Assembly: GCA_026826555.1 (NCBI GenBank)
Contig: JAKSZT010054399.1
Coordinates: 3,849,627 to 3,913,626 of the forward strand
DNA from: Tolypeutes matacus
Lineage: Eukaryota > Chordata > Mammalia > Cingulata > Chlamyphoridae
Length of the DNA stretch: 64,000 nt
Direction: 5' to 3'
The notes beneath the pieces were generated by a model. The model made no database searches. It had not been told where the DNA came from and saw nothing but the letters and a program-made list of their open reading frames with translations. The translations under genes and the position numbers were made by a program. Positions 46,810 to 58,624 of this stretch are shown piece by piece; within the stretch, counting starts at the first letter, position 1; every line of letters begins with the position of its first letter.

Positions 46810-47300
46810 TGTTGGGATTACCACCCACGGCATACCATCCTACTGCCCAGCGCCTGCCCCAGCACCTGCCAAGAAAACTGCTTTTATGGGAAATGCAGCT
46901 GTGTGGGGCTCACGTCCCTCTCCTGGGGTTTCAATGAGATGGGCACGTCTCCTTCCAGTTCCCACCGCCAGCTCCTCAGGGCTGCTTTGAATCCGGCTCT
47001 GGATTTGGGGTTTACCAAGAAAAAGCTCAAAGGGCATAATGCAGGCTGCCTCCCCTGCCCCTGAACTTCATATAAATGCTATCTTACCTCGGCCGTTACT
47101 TCCCTGGTCTGCTTATTATTAGGCATAGAAGAAAATTAAGGAGAATGTTTTAGTCTTGACTGTGACCACGGAAAATAGATCATGCCGAGATTTAAAAAAA
47201 TAAATGAGCATGTCACTCCCTGGGCACAAAAGTTCAGGCGGGAGACAGGAGTTTTATTTTCTGGAGAGGCTGAAATGAAAAGGCTTTGCCTTAGGGAAGG
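46810..47300. other. No gene recognised
   Basis: Unassigned. Confidence 0.4.
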
Positions 47301-47304
47301 GTTT

Positions 47305-47475
47305 TTCAGCCTCGGTACTATTGACATTTGCACTGGATAATTCTTTGTTGTGGGGGTACAAGTTTAGCAGCATCCCTGGCCTCTACCCACTAGATGCCAG
47401 TAGCAGCCCACCCCCCAGTTGTGATAATCAAAAATGCCTCCAGACATTACCAAATGTCCACTGGGGATAGGGGTG
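47305..47475. mobile_element. hAT-Charlie-like MITE (MER20/MER58 type)
   Basis: TACTATTGACATTTGCACTG, TTTAGCAGCATCCCTGGCCT, CTACCCACTAGATGCCAGTA and AATGCCTCCAGACATTACCA are characteristic. Exact family name uncertain. Confidence 0.65.
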
Positions 47476-47600
47476 CCTGATAAAATACAAGATGCCCAGT
47501 TAAATTTGTGTTTCAGATAAATAATGCAATATTTGGGACTTACTTATGTCAACAAATTATTCATGATCTGAAATGCAAGTTTAAGTGGGCATCTGGCATT
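47476..47600. mobile_element. Palindromic MITE remnant adjoining the previous element
   Basis: ACAAGATGCCCAGTTAAATT then TGTTTCAGATAAATAATGC reads inward, and CTGAAATGCAAGTTTAAGTGGGCATCTGGC reads outward as its complement (text shortened here: GCAAGTTTAAGTGGGCATC). Arms are inverted copies. Confidence 0.55.
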
Positions 47601-47604
47601 TTTT

Positions 47605-47935
47605 ATTTTTAAAAGTAATTACTAGACTGTTTTGGGGTATGGTTTTAAAGTTACAGAATAAGTGAGCACCTCGTACAGAGAGTTCTATATCCCCACCCAC
47701 CCCACGCCTACCCCCAGACAGTTGCCTCTCTGATTCATATCTTGCATTAATGAGGTACATTTGTTACAATTAAGGAACCAAGAATGATAGATTATTATTA
47801 ACTACAGTCCACAGTTTACATTAAGTTTCACTCTTTGTGCTGTACAGTTCTGTGGGTTTTGACAAATGCATGAGGACATGTATCCATGCACTATGAAATA
47901 TTATACAGCATAATATTTTCATTTGTGAAATCTGC
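47605..47935 (-). mobile_element. L1 3' UTR, antisense
   Basis: GGTACATTTGTTACAATTAA, ACTACAGTCCACAGTTTACA and GTGCTGTACAGTTCTGTGGG are the complement of the L1M 3' UTR seen at 16.2 and 49.1 kb. Confidence 0.75.
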
Positions 47936-47945
47936 CTGGCAACCC

Positions 47946-48535
47946 ACGGTGAAGGGAGGGGCAAAATCACTTCCAGTTGGAAACCACCACCTTAAAGACA
48001 CCAGGAACTGGGAGGACAGTATTGAGGGATGGGGTTGTAATGGGGGGATTGATTAACTGAGAGCCTGGGAATGGAATGGTCAGACCCTCTTTCCCCTCCC
48101 TCCTCAACCTCCCACCCCATCCTCCACCCACATCCACTCCCCCACCCCCTGCCCAGGGCAGACCTAGATAGAAGGATTCTTTTCTGGAGAAATCGAATGG
48201 GGCCACAGAAACAACCTCCCATCCTGATTTGGGGGGTTCTGCAAAGGAAGGTTCTTCCTAGCATGAGATCTGCCAGACAATAACCTCACTCCATGTATGC
48301 TACTACCATTAGTTGTTTTTGACACTTCACTCTTGAGTAAGCTTGGATAACCAATGATTTTGGAGGAAACCCTCCACTAAGACAGAGAGAGGGAGACTAC
48401 CCTGCCATACCCCCATTTCTTTCTCTTAACCGATCCCCAAATTTATTGAGGGTGGTCATGTGCCCGTTTCTAGATGAGGAATCAGGATTGGTCCAAGCCA
48501 GGTATGACAGCCCTGTTTCCTTTGGGGAGCCAAAT
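47946..48535. other. No gene recognised
   Basis: Pyrimidine-rich patch at 48090-48160, otherwise unassigned. Confidence 0.4.
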
Positions 48536-48539
48536 CACT

Positions 48540-49290
48540 TAGTTCTTAAACTGGGTATGAAAGGGCAGTGTTGCTTATTCTGCTTCAGATTAGGAGGGGC
48601 CTAAGATCCCAGGGGGCAGATGGAAGGAATTTCTTGCTTGCAGTTGTAGATACTCTTTGTTTTGGGCATGGGGGTTCCATCATCATCATTTTATTAGTTG
48701 TCTGGGCGAGGCCGAGGATGTGGAGAGTAAGTGTTGGCCGCAACTCTGCTGAGATTCAGGGCTCAACCAGCATGTGAACAGAGCGGAGATTTAAATCTCT
48801 GGGACATATATGTAACAGGTTTCATCCCCAAAGGCTCAACGTTGAGGAATGAACAAATGTAAGGGGGGAATGCAACTTAGTATTGTAGTAACGGAAGAAC
48901 TTGCAACAGTGATATAAAGATAGTGGTCACCAGAGGTTCTGAGGGGAGGGAGAGGGAAGAATAGGTGTAGCATGGGACATTTTAAGGGCATTGGAACTGT
49001 TCTGGATGACACTGCAATGATGGGTACAGACCATTAAACAATTTGTCAAAACCTGTAAAACTGTTCAGTGCAAATTGTAAACCATAATGTAAACTATAGA
49101 CCTTGGCTAGTAGCAGTTCATCCATATTAGCTCATCAATTGTACAAATGTACCTCACTCACGAAAGATATTATTGATAGGGGAAAATGTGGTTGGGGAAG
49201 GGGTGGGTTATATGCAAATCCCCTATACTTTCGATGTAACTCTTCTGTAATCTAAAATTTCTCAAAAAATAAGGAGTATTTTTTTTAAAA
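48540..49290 (+). mobile_element. L1 3' end with 5' inversion
   Basis: From about 48825 to 49290 the sequence is sense L1 3' UTR (GTGGTCACCAGAGGTTCTGA, TGTAAACCATAATGTAAACT, CTAAAATTTCTCAAAAAATA). The preceding 48540-48815 is the reverse complement of the part that should lie just upstream, as shown by the uninverted copy at 54.7-55.4 kb (GAGAGTAAGTGTTGG and CAACTCTGCTGAGATTCAGG present in the same strand sense there beside antisense L1). Confidence 0.72.
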
Positions 49291-49299
49291 AAGACAGTG

Positions 49300-50150
49300 C
49301 CTTCTGCATAAATCAGTTTTCCGAAGAGAAAGGCACAAAGGAATGAACTACCCCAGTGCTTGTTCCAAGTTCACCAATGCACTGAGTGATTCCGTGCTTC
49401 TCCCCGGAGGAGGAGGAGGGTGTGGCAAGGGTGTTTAGAATCAGAGGCTTTATCTCCTGCCTGGCTCAGCTTTCTGTTCCCATAACCCACCAGCTTAACC
49501 ATTCAATCCATGACTAAAAAGAGTGCAGTTGGCCCTGGGGCCCCTTTCCTTAGCCACCCTTCGTGGATCCTCTTGACAATGCTGATGGGAAGCATTGATT
49601 TTGTCCTCAGAAAGTTCCAAAGTGGCTCAGATGCCCAGAGTTGGATTTATCTGGAAGTTAATGACATATGAGCTCCGGGGTCCCTCACTTGTGCAGGCCA
49701 CTTGGAAGGCTGACTATATTCTCCGGGAAAAGCAACTGGATCATTCTTAAACACTGACAATGACCTACGCCTCAGTTTACTCAAGGCATCGTTCTGCCTG
49801 GGGGGGAAGTGGAATTTGTTACAGCAAAATAATGCACAGAGAAGGATAATACACTGTTTCCAACATGTGAACTAGGATTTTGCAGCAGGATTTTAGCCAC
49901 GGGAGACAGATGTGCTATGGTATTAAAGGAGGATTTTCTATATTCCTCCATCCACTTCCCTTTCCCCTCATCCTGGGACCACGCATGTCTTTTCCCCCTC
50001 CTAAATTCCCAGGCCTCAAAGCTCCTGGTACACAGGAGCTCAACAAATCCTCATTAATGACAAAGTGAATATGTCCAATCAAAGCCCAATCCTATCGATT
50101 CTATTCCTTACACATCTCTCAAATAGATCTGCTTCTTTCTGTCTTCGCTG
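49300..50150. other. No gene recognised
   Basis: Unassigned; a GGA run near 49405. Short frames only. Confidence 0.4.
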
Positions 50151-50159
50151 CTATTGACC

Positions 50160-50300
50160 TATTCCAGCTCCCCAACAGCTTTACCTAGGTTCTTGCAACA
50201 GCCTCCTCCTCATCTGTCTCCCAGGGTTCAGTCTTCTCCAGGGAGACCTTCAGAAGTGCAAATCCAATCATGCCAGCCCTCTGCTTAAGAAGTAAATGCA
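50160..50300 (+). mobile_element. L2-like fragment
   Basis: TTCTTGCAACAGCCTCCTCC, CTGTCTCCCAGG and CAATCATGCCAGCCCTCTGC resemble L2/old LINE text. Weak. Confidence 0.4.
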
Positions 50301-50407
50301 CTGGGGAATGTTGGAAAATTTGAAGCAGTGGAGTGCTATGCCTAGACACACTGTTTAAAAACCACTGGCTTCTGAATGGAAGTTGGATTTATAAGAAGCC
50401 AAGAGAA

Positions 50408-50580
50408 GTGTTTCTCCAACTTTAGTGCCATCAGCTGGAGTGCCACACATTGCTGGGCCCCAAAACGGGAGTTTCTGATCCAGTAGGTCTGGGGTAGGAC
50501 CTGAGAATTTGTATTTTTAACCAGTTCCCAGGTGAAGTTGCTGGATCTAATCTAGAGTTCCCACTTTGAGAACCACTGGC
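50408..50580. mobile_element. MER5A-like hAT transposon
   Basis: CAACTTTAGTGCCATCAGCT, GAGTTTCTGATCCAGTAGGT, CTGGGGTAGGACCTGAGAAT and the terminal TTTGAGAACCACTGG. Confidence 0.8.
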
Positions 50581-50744
50581 CTAGAGTAAAAGCAGGGAGA
50601 ACGAATTTCTTCATGGTGCAGATTGCCTAGCTTCATTGCCCTTCTCTCCTTCACATTCTTTTGCCAACCAAAGTAATATTCTTTTCTTTTCTTAAATGAT
50701 TTTACCTCCAGGTCTTCATTCACACAGTTTTCTCTGCCTGGTAT

Positions 50745-50960
50745 ATTTGTTGTAAGTTATGAAAAAAATATTTTTATAATTGTACTTAGTAACTAGAGTC
50801 CCTCATTTCCTATAGGGTTCACTGTTTGTGTTGTACAGTCCTGTGTGGTTTTTTAAAAAAATTTATTCTAGTAACATATATAAAACCTAAAATATCCCCT
50901 TCTCACCACATTCAAATATATAATTCAGTGCTCATCGAATGCATTTTGATTTTGGAGGTG
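50745..50960 (-). mobile_element. L1 3' UTR fragment, antisense
   Basis: AATTGTACTTAGTAACTAGA, AGGGTTCACTGTTTGTGTTG and CATATATAAAACCTAAAATA are antisense L1 3' UTR. Confidence 0.6.
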
Positions 50961-51149
50961 TTAAAATTTTTTTTTAAAGTGTTTATTGTATCTTGATTTC
51001 AGTGTTATGTTAAGGAATTAGAACTGATTAAATATGCTGTGTCTGGAGAAACTCTCTCTATCTCCAGAGACTGGATTAGGTCCTTTGCTCTGGGCCCACA
51101 TCGCTTAGTCTAGCACTTACACTACTGTGAATTTATGCCCCTTGGAACA

Positions 51150-51284
51150 GTGGTTCTCAAAGTGGGGTCCCAGGCCAGCAGCAGCGGCATAACCTGGTGA
51201 CTTGTTAGAAATGTAAATTCTCGGACCCCACCCCAGACCTATTGAATCAGAAACTTGCACACCATAGTGTGAGAACCCCTAGAC
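51150..51284. mobile_element. MER5A-like fragment
   Basis: CAGTGGTTCTCAAAGTGGGG, AATGTAAATTCTCGGACCCC, CATAGTGTGAGAACCCCT. Both terminal motifs are present. Confidence 0.75.
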
Positions 51285-51371
51285 TTAAAAGGTCCGTTGG
51301 GGCAAGAACCATTCCTGTCTGTCCAATATGGCATCCCAGCTGCTGAATGGTGCCTGGCTTGGATTAATGAC

Positions 51372-51786
51372 TGTGATGGTTTGAAGCTGGATGGATGCCA
51401 GAAAATCATGTCCTTAAAGCTAATCCATTCTTGTGGGTGTAAATCTATTATAGGTAGGGCCTTTTGATTAGGTTACTTCCGGTAAAGCATGGCCCAGTGT
51501 TGGTCTTTATCCTTCATCTGGAGTCCTTTATAAACTGGATGAATATGGAGAGAGAAAAAGTCACAGAAGCAAGAAGCTGGAAGCAATGAGAGACCAGCAG
51601 AAGCTGCCACATGCCTTGCCATGTGACAGAAGAATCCAGATCGTCAGCAGTCAGTCTTCAGGAAGAAAGCATAGCCTTGATTTGACATTTTCATGGCCTC
51701 AGAACTGTAAGCTTGTAAGCTAATAGATGCTCATTAGCCAACTCATTTCTGGTATATTGCTTTCGGTAGCCTAGCAGACTGGAGCA
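51372..51786 (+). mobile_element. Solo LTR, ERVL-like (distinct family)
   Basis: 415 bp from TGTGATGGTTTGAAGCTGGA to AGCAGACTGGAGCA, with near-perfect 5-bp target duplications ATGAC (51367-51371) and ATGAT (51787-51791). Internal GCCATGTGACAGAAGAATCC and TCATTTCTGGTATATTGC resemble mammalian ERVL LTRs. Confidence 0.75.
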
Positions 51787-51819
51787 ATGATCAATGAGTA
51801 TTTGTTCAATAAATAAATT

Positions 51820-51890
51820 ATTGGAAGTGACATGACTTGCCCAAGGGCACAAAGCTAGTGGGTAAAAGCCTAGGACTAAGTTACCTCTTT
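51820..51890 (+). mobile_element. MIR fragment
   Basis: GTGACATGACTTGCCCAAGG and CACAAAGCTAGTGGG match the MIR core end. Confidence 0.55.
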
Positions 51891-51899
51891 CTGCCTTGG

Positions 51900-53290
51900 T
51901 TGCCTGATTTATTGGGTGAGGTTAGTAGGTATATCCTAATTCACTCAACAAACACCTGTTGAGGAATTACTCTATATTCAACATTTTTCAAAATTTGGCC
52001 AAATGTTCTAGCTTCGGTGATAAGTAAGGCAAAAAGTTGATAGCTTTTGAGGATAATTAGATGTACTGAGGGTCCAAAAAAGAATTGGGGAAACTTGGAC
52101 TTTATTAAACATCAGGGGGAGGCTTTTGAAGATGAAAGAAACAGGGAAACAGGCCATATCGTAGAGCTTTTTTTTTTAAAGAATATATGTATTCATACAA
52201 AGTTGCCCATAGACTGAATTTCTATAGACAAAACCTTCTTCCCATTGGATATTATTATCTAGACATTCTCCTTATCCAAATATGATAAAATCACTCTTAC
52301 AATCTTACAACAACAACAAATTTTTAAATAACACATTTAAGGAAAAACAGCAACAATTTTCTAATTTTCTGAAATAATATAATATTAAAATAATAATAAA
52401 ATACAAATAAATTTAGTTAATCACAAAATGAATGCATGGTAGCTGGGGATATTTGTATGTTTTGTACAATAGTTTTTAAGTTCTAAAGGGAAAAAAAAGT
52501 AAGATTAAACAAAGGTTAAGCAAAGCACATTATTCTTCCAGAATGTTGAACGGTTATATGGATTTCACAACTATTTCTGTAATTATTAGAACGTGAATGC
52601 TTTTCAGATGAATCTTGGAGGATATTTAAAAAATTATTAGGCACAGTAGTCAGAAACCACTCCTGTGAGTTTTATTTGATTACTTTAGAAGGCAAAGGTT
52701 ATCATTCCTGAGGAAACTGAGTTATGTGGAAGGTGGAACACACTGTGCTCTGCCTCTCCGCAGAGGTTCATTACTGAGGAAACGCCTTCCTTAATCACCC
52801 AACTTTAATTTTACGATACTGTTTTGGAAGAAGTTCACACACTGCATTCTACTTTATCAGAAGTGCAGCTGATTCTGGTAAGTACCAGTCCTTTCTGGGC
52901 GTTCCACAAACAACAAATGTGTGAACTGAATCAACTGCGAGATTTCCCTTCATCCTTCCAAGACTTCTTTAAAATAGTGCCCTAAGGGGACAGCCTAGGC
53001 TCTCCTCCCAACCAGTGCCTCCCAGTGCCATGCAAAACACATCGGGCTGCTCACTGCTCCTCCAGACCTCTCCAGGCCCCTGTGTCTTGGTTTCCACTTT
53101 GGGAGTTGCGATGTACATTTGACGAGAAAATGGTGTCTCTTTTGTGAAGCCTTTAGAGATAGAACCCCTCTTTACTGCCACACTCGAAGGAAAGTTTAGT
53201 TTCTAAGTCCTGCACCAGGCATGTCATCAATGAAAGAGAATGTTCCCAGGATCTGGGGATAGGGGAGCAGCCTGAATGGAGGGGGATCAG
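51900..53290. other. No gene recognised
   Basis: AT-rich unassigned sequence with an A/T-only patch at 52310-52420. A short GC-richer part at 52960-53180 has no recognised coding content. Confidence 0.4.
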
Positions 53291-53300
53291 TTTTAAATTT

Positions 53301-53346
53301 CATCCATCCATCCATCTATCCATCCATCCACCCAACCACCCATCCA
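53301..53346. repeat. (CATC)n microsatellite
   Basis: Imperfect CATC/CACC units; followed at 53387-53401 by an AT run. Confidence 0.9.
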
Positions 53347-53392
53347 TATCCAAACATTTAGCAAATACATACTGAGTGTCTATGATGTATAT

Positions 53393-53513
53393 ATATATAT
53401 ATTTATTTTATTATTTTTATTTTTTAGGTGGTACTGGGATTGAACCCAGGTCCTCATACATGGGAAGCATGTGGTGCTCAGTGGTGCTCAACCACTGAGC
53501 TACATCCACTCCC
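53393..53513 (-). mobile_element. DAS-type SINE with duplicated decamer
   Basis: Minus-strand head GGGAGTGGATGTAGCTCAGT, B box GGGTTCAATCCC near 53445. Perfect 12-bp target duplications TATGATGTATAT (53381-53392 and 53514-53525). GTGGTGCTCA occurs twice in tandem (53471-53490). Confidence 0.93.
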
Positions 53514-53529
53514 TATGATGTATATTTTG

Positions 53530-54270
53530 TACTAGATAGATATTGGGGATACAATAGACAGACCCTCTGTTCTCATTTTGGGGTTGTGGGGAGCAGGTAT
53601 GAAAATGGATAATATACAAAACAAAGAAAAAAATAATTTGAGAGTAGATGTTACATGAAGAAAATAAAACAGGATAATGGGGGGACTATTTGTGGAGAGT
53701 CATCACTTCCACTGAAACCCGAATGATGAAATCAGCCTATTATAGATGAGGGCAAGAGAGTTCCAGGCCGAGGGGAGAGCAGGAGAAAGGCCTTGAGGCA
53801 GACTGATGCTGCAACTTTCGTAGAAGGAGGGCTGGGTGGTGACACCTCCATGTGCCTGTCCCCCCTCAGCCAAATTCCTGGTGCAACAGTGGAAAGGAGC
53901 TCTAGCTCGACAGACATCATCACAGCCTAACCCTGACTCTCCAGAACTAGCGGACTGGGCCCTCCAGAATTCCTCTTCCTCAAGTCAGACGAGGAAATGA
54001 TGACGTGCTAACCCAGAGAGACAACGAGGGGCTCCTTCCCCCAAGGCACCTTCATGTGGGCCCTGGCAGGGCAACCTTGGTGGCATGTGGTTAGCAGCCC
54101 AAAAACTCCCATCTCATCTGGGGCCCCTGGCTGCTTGGATGCTGAGTGCCAAATTGGACATGACTTAGGTGTGCAAAAAAGATGAATAACAAGGACCCAC
54201 TCTTCCTCCTTTAATTTTCAAAGCACTTTTACTCATTACCTCATTTACTCTATAAAGTGAATAGCTAGAC
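53530..54270. other. No gene recognised
   Basis: Unassigned, moderately GC-rich at 53740-54130. No supported frame. Confidence 0.4.
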
Positions 54271-54284
54271 CAGGCTTGGGTCAT

Positions 54285-54590
54285 CTCATCTTGTAGGAGC
54301 AGTGGAGTGGCTCTGAGCAGGCTTCCAAGTCAGGCAGGGCTAGCTCAGAACCCCAGTTCTGGAACTCACTAGTGTTGACCTTGAACAATTCCTTCATCAC
54401 TTTGAACTTCGGTTTCCTCGTCGGTAAAACAGAAATGGTAATACCCATCTCACAGTGTTGAGAGGATGAGGCATGTAAAATGTTTAGATAGTGCCTGGGA
54501 CATAGTAAGTATCCAATGAGTGTATTTATTGCCATTAGTTGAGGAAACTGAGGCTCTGAGGGACCAGCCACTAACTTTATAGCCAATGTG
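54285..54590 (+). mobile_element. MIR SINE
   Basis: ACTTCGGTTTCCTCGTCGGT, ACAGAAATGGTAATACCCAT, GTGCCTGGGACATAGTAAGT, and a further GAGGAAACTGAGGCTCTGAG that may be a second MIR piece. Confidence 0.75.
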
Positions 54591-54664
54591 TGCCGTGGTT
54601 GGTAGTTTCTCTCAGCCCTCTCTCTGTTAATGCAGAGAAGACCATGCTGTCCTGCACTGGAGTT

Positions 54665-55440
54665 TTGAAAAATTATTCTTAAAGAAGTTTTAGATTACTT
54701 AAAAGTTACATAGAAATATAGGGGATTCCCATATAGCCTATGCCTCCCCATCTCACGTTTTCCCCTATTAATAACATCTTTCATTAGTGTGGTTCATTTG
54801 TTAAAATTGATGAACAAATATTAAAGCATTGCTATGAACCATGGTTTGTAGTCTACATTATAGTTTACACTTTGCACTGCACAATTTTATAAGTTTTGAC
54901 AAAATGTATAATGGCTTGTATCCACCATTGTAATGTCATTCAGAAAAATTCCAATGTCCCCAAAATACCCCATGTTACACCTATTCTTCCCTCTCCCTCC
55001 CCTCAGAACCTCTGGTGACCACTGTCTTTATATCAATGCTACAAGTCCTTTCATTACTAGATTAATAACAGGTCTACTTTAGTCCATGGTTGCATGCCCC
55101 CTTATATTCCTCTGTTCCTCAATCTTGAGGATTTGGGGATGGTGATGCCCACTTTGCTTCTGATTGAGAGGGGACTTAGATCCCACCAGGCATATGGATG
55201 GAACTGTCTTCCTTGGCTGTAGATACTCTGTATTTTGGGATGGGCATTGTCCATCATCATCCTTTTGTTAGTTGTCCTGGGTGAGTCTAAAGAACTGGAG
55301 AGTAAGTGTTGGCTGCAACTCTGCTGAGATTCAGGACTAAACTGGCATATGAATAGACCAAAGATTTAAGTCTCTAGGGCATATATTTAATGGCTATAGG
55401 GCTGATTATAGGGTCAAATAAATGTGTTGGATTTTATTCC
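54665..55440 (-). mobile_element. L1 3' UTR, antisense, uninverted
   Basis: Antisense L1: CCCATATAGCCTATGCCTCC, GAACCTCTGGTGACCACTGT, GAGAGTAAGTGTTGGCTGCA. It gives the reference order for the inverted copy at 48.5 kb. Confidence 0.75.
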
Positions 55441-55784
55441 CATCTGGATCAATAAAGAAAGAACACACTTGGTTATTCTAGTTTTAGGGTAACCAGCAGG
55501 GCCAATATTAACTATATTTATCTAAACCAGCAATAACAACCATTGAAAAAAATGGTTGCATCAATGTTTCCAGCCAGTTTATGGAGAGAAGAAATTACCC
55601 TCCAAAATGGATTAGTGGTTGTGTAAAAATGCCAAATTAGGAACCATTGAAGAAGTCCTCTATGGTCTTTTGTTAGGATTAGAAAGTATTCTTTAATAGA
55701 CGTGGTCTAGAAAAAGGGTCCTCGCATTCACAGGGTCTTCCTGCCACAGAAGAATGAAAACTCATAGCACCAGACACCTCCTTG

Positions 55785-56131
55785 TTGTTTTGCGCTCGCT
55801 GTCTGCTCTCTGTGTGTTCTTCTGTGCCTGCTTGTCTTCTCTTTAGGCAGCGCCGGCAGCCGATCCTGGGATCTTCCGGAGTGGGAGAGAGGCGCTCAAT
55901 CTCTTGCGCCACCTCAGCTCCCTGGTCTGCTGTGTCTCTTATCATCTCTCCTCTGTGTCTCTTTTTGTTGCATCATCTTGCTGCGCCAGCTCTTTGCGCA
56001 GGCCAGCACTCCTGCTCGGGCTAGCTCGCCATGTGGGCCGGCTTGCCTTTCACCAGGAGGCCCAGGAATCAAACCCTGGACCTCCTATATGGTAGACGGG
56101 AGCCCAATCGCTTGAACCACACCCGCTTCCC
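55785..56131 (-). mobile_element. Long DAS-III-like SINE, minus strand
   Basis: Minus-strand head GGGAAGCGGGTGTGGTTCAA ends at 56131, B box near 56073, second partial unit GGCGCTCAATCTCTTGCGCC, body as in the 21.7-kb copy. Tail end at about 55785 lacks a clear T run. Confidence 0.87.
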
Positions 56132-56139
56132 TACTTGAT

Positions 56140-58440
56140 GACATTTTTGAACCACTGATCACAATTCCTGAGGTCTTTTCCATGATTGGAACTAAGCCTG
56201 TTTCTTTGACATAGTGGACAAAAGCACCCTAACACAGTATCTGAACGTTTGTTTATGTGTTTATTATTGTCTGCCCTGTTACGTTCCTATGGCTGTACTC
56301 CTCCAGCACCGAGACTGAGCTTCGCATATCATAGCTGCCCAGTACAGATTTTTCATTTGACTTTTCAGCTAGCCCTGATGACTGTTGGGATACGGGAGGT
56401 GGGAGGAAGGGAAGGGTCCACGTTGACTTCCTGTTTTGGGGCTGGAGTGACCATGTCGATGGGCAGGCTATTAAGAGCAGCACTGGAGGTGGCACAGCGC
56501 AGGCTGTCCCCATTGGGTATTTTTATGGGGTCCTTTTTGGCCTCCATCTCCACTGTGTCCCTTCTCTGCTACCAGGGGTCCTCTGTGAAGACAGCAAGTA
56601 AGGATAAATTGGGTGAGACCACAAAGCCCAAGACTAAGCAACATGGATTTGGGCACTTAGGATTCCTTATCTCCCTTTTCCCCACACCCCAGCGTATTTG
56701 TGACTCACTAGTGTTTAAATATGGGCCTCATCCTGACTTGGCATTTTGTAAAACCCTACTCTACTTGACAGCAGTTCTTCCTGTCAAACAATGTCAGGAT
56801 CCTAATCTTAAATAGGTGTCTTGGGATATGAAGCTGAGTGACAGTCAAACAGGAAGGGAGAAAGCCCCACTTTCCACAGTTTAAATAAAATCCATTTTCA
56901 ATGCTACAAAAATATAAATATACTGTGAAACTCTTCATCCATCCTGCCCCCTCCCCTGCTCACCCCAAGATTACTGAACCGTTGTCCCTCAAGCTTTGAG
57001 ATTTCCTGTGTCTTAACTGACCCGGCCAGGGGCTGGGAGGGTTTCACAAACTGCTCTGGAATTTATGGTTTGACCCTAAGTGGCCTCTCCACTGCAGGTA
57101 ATTTTTTTTTTCAGGCCTTGGAGGTTGCTTTTTGTTTTCAAGCTTGCTTCTACTTTCCATGTTTTCCTGATCATCGAGAGAGAGCCCTTCCTCTCATCTT
57201 CCCGTGGTAACAGACGGAGCCCCCCTGTGCACCGCCCACCTCTCCTCTCCTCCTCCCTCGGTCTGGATGCTTGGCAGCCAGATTCCTCACTCCTGCCGGA
57301 GGTGTTGGTGCTGTCACCTCTGCCTGCCATGACAACCACCATGCTCTCTGCCTCTGTGCGCACACCCAGTCTGGAAACGGTTTGCTCGTTGTTGCTGCTT
57401 TCCTTGCAAATTAAATTAGGAATAAAAAAAAAAAAAGGTACGTGAGGTCAAGAGTTAAAAAGCCAGGTGCAGGGAAGAAAAACAGCTCTTGCATGGAGTG
57501 TAGACTTGTGCTTGTTAAAGGTGAGCCTAGGCTGGAGGGAGCCCACCCAAAAAGCGCAAGAGTGCGCAGTCCCTGGGAAAGAGATGCTCAAGATATTAAA
57601 GATCCTTTAATAGTGGATGTACGGAAAACGGAGACTTTTTTTTGAGAAAGCATGACCCAGGGCACATGGGCTCTGTAAGAGAGGTAGTTGGTGCTCGCAT
57701 GCAATCTGGCTTTAGCACAGGCAGGCTCAGGGATGGGGAGGTGTGGCATGTGCTGGCTTCTCTCTCCTGGGTCCCCGACCCCATCCATCCTTTGCCTTTC
57801 TCTACCCTTATGGCCCAGGAGACTTGCCTGCATGGGCTGCTTCACCAAGGCTCTTCTTCCCCTGTGCTTCCCCGTGCTTTTGGCTAATGGGGGGGGGAGG
57901 GCACCTACAGGAGGAGGTTGCATGGGCAGTTCCCGCAGCTCCTGCCCAGCAGCCCCTCCCCCAGCCCCAGAGTCACTGGGTTCTGGTAATGCCTTCCCCC
58001 CCGTTTCCCCTCCAGTCCCCTCCAGTCCCAGAGGTGGTGACAACTGCAGGCGTTTGCTGTCTCTAGGGGCCTCCCCATCCCTTATCACTGCCGTTTATCC
58101 TGCCCACTCTTCTATGAATAGTCCCTTCATTAAATTCTTTTGGCTAAACACTTCGGAGGATGCCATCTGTTTCCTGCCAGGGCCCTAACCGATACCGTCC
58201 CTAAACCTTCTCTTCATTTAGGCTTAAAATTAGTTGCTATTGTCTGTCTACCCAGGTTTAGCAGCTAAAACCAACGTTTGCTGCTTGTGCACTCAGCTTT
58301 TGGATTAGAATCCTTTGTCCGTGTCCTAATTGTTGGCTCTGAATTTCCCAGACTTTCTATTGTGGTCCTGATCTGTTTATTACTTCTGTTCCTAGCCTGA
58401 ATTTGTATTTTTAATGCAGTGGGAACAGCAAAAATTTAGG
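56140..58440. other. Unassigned region, locally GC-rich
   Basis: Several long overlapping open frames (56249-56815 +, 57080-57445 +, 57688-58188 +, 57588-58088 -) show no known domain, no consistent frame and no splice framework. The end, 58110-58190, with CATTAAATTCTTTTGGCTAA and GCCATCTGTTTCCTGCCAGG, looks like the end of an old repeat. Probably noncoding. Confidence 0.35.
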
Positions 58441-58449
58441 CTGCTATGG

Positions 58450-58610
58450 GAGGGCGTATATAGCTGTGTGACCTCGGGCCTCACTTCACCTCCTGGCACC
58501 CCAGCTTCCTCATCTGTAAAATAGGTATCTTTATCTCATGAGGGTTAACTAAATTTGTATGCAGGGTGCATAGCAAGGGCTCAATGAATAGTAGCTATTA
58601 TTGTTTTATT
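58450..58610 (+). mobile_element. MIR SINE
   Basis: GCTGTGTGACCTCGGGCCTC, CTTCCTCATCTGTAAAATAG, GGGCTCAATGAATAGTAGC. Confidence 0.8.
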
Positions 58611-58624
58611 AGATAAAGGATTTT

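Noticed and set aside
56249..56815. 188-codon open frame as a gene
   Set aside because: No recognised domain, no splice context, and an antisense frame of similar quality overlaps it.
57588..58188. Two 166-codon frames on opposite strands
   Set aside because: Overlapping frames in GC-rich sequence with no codon or domain signal; probably chance.
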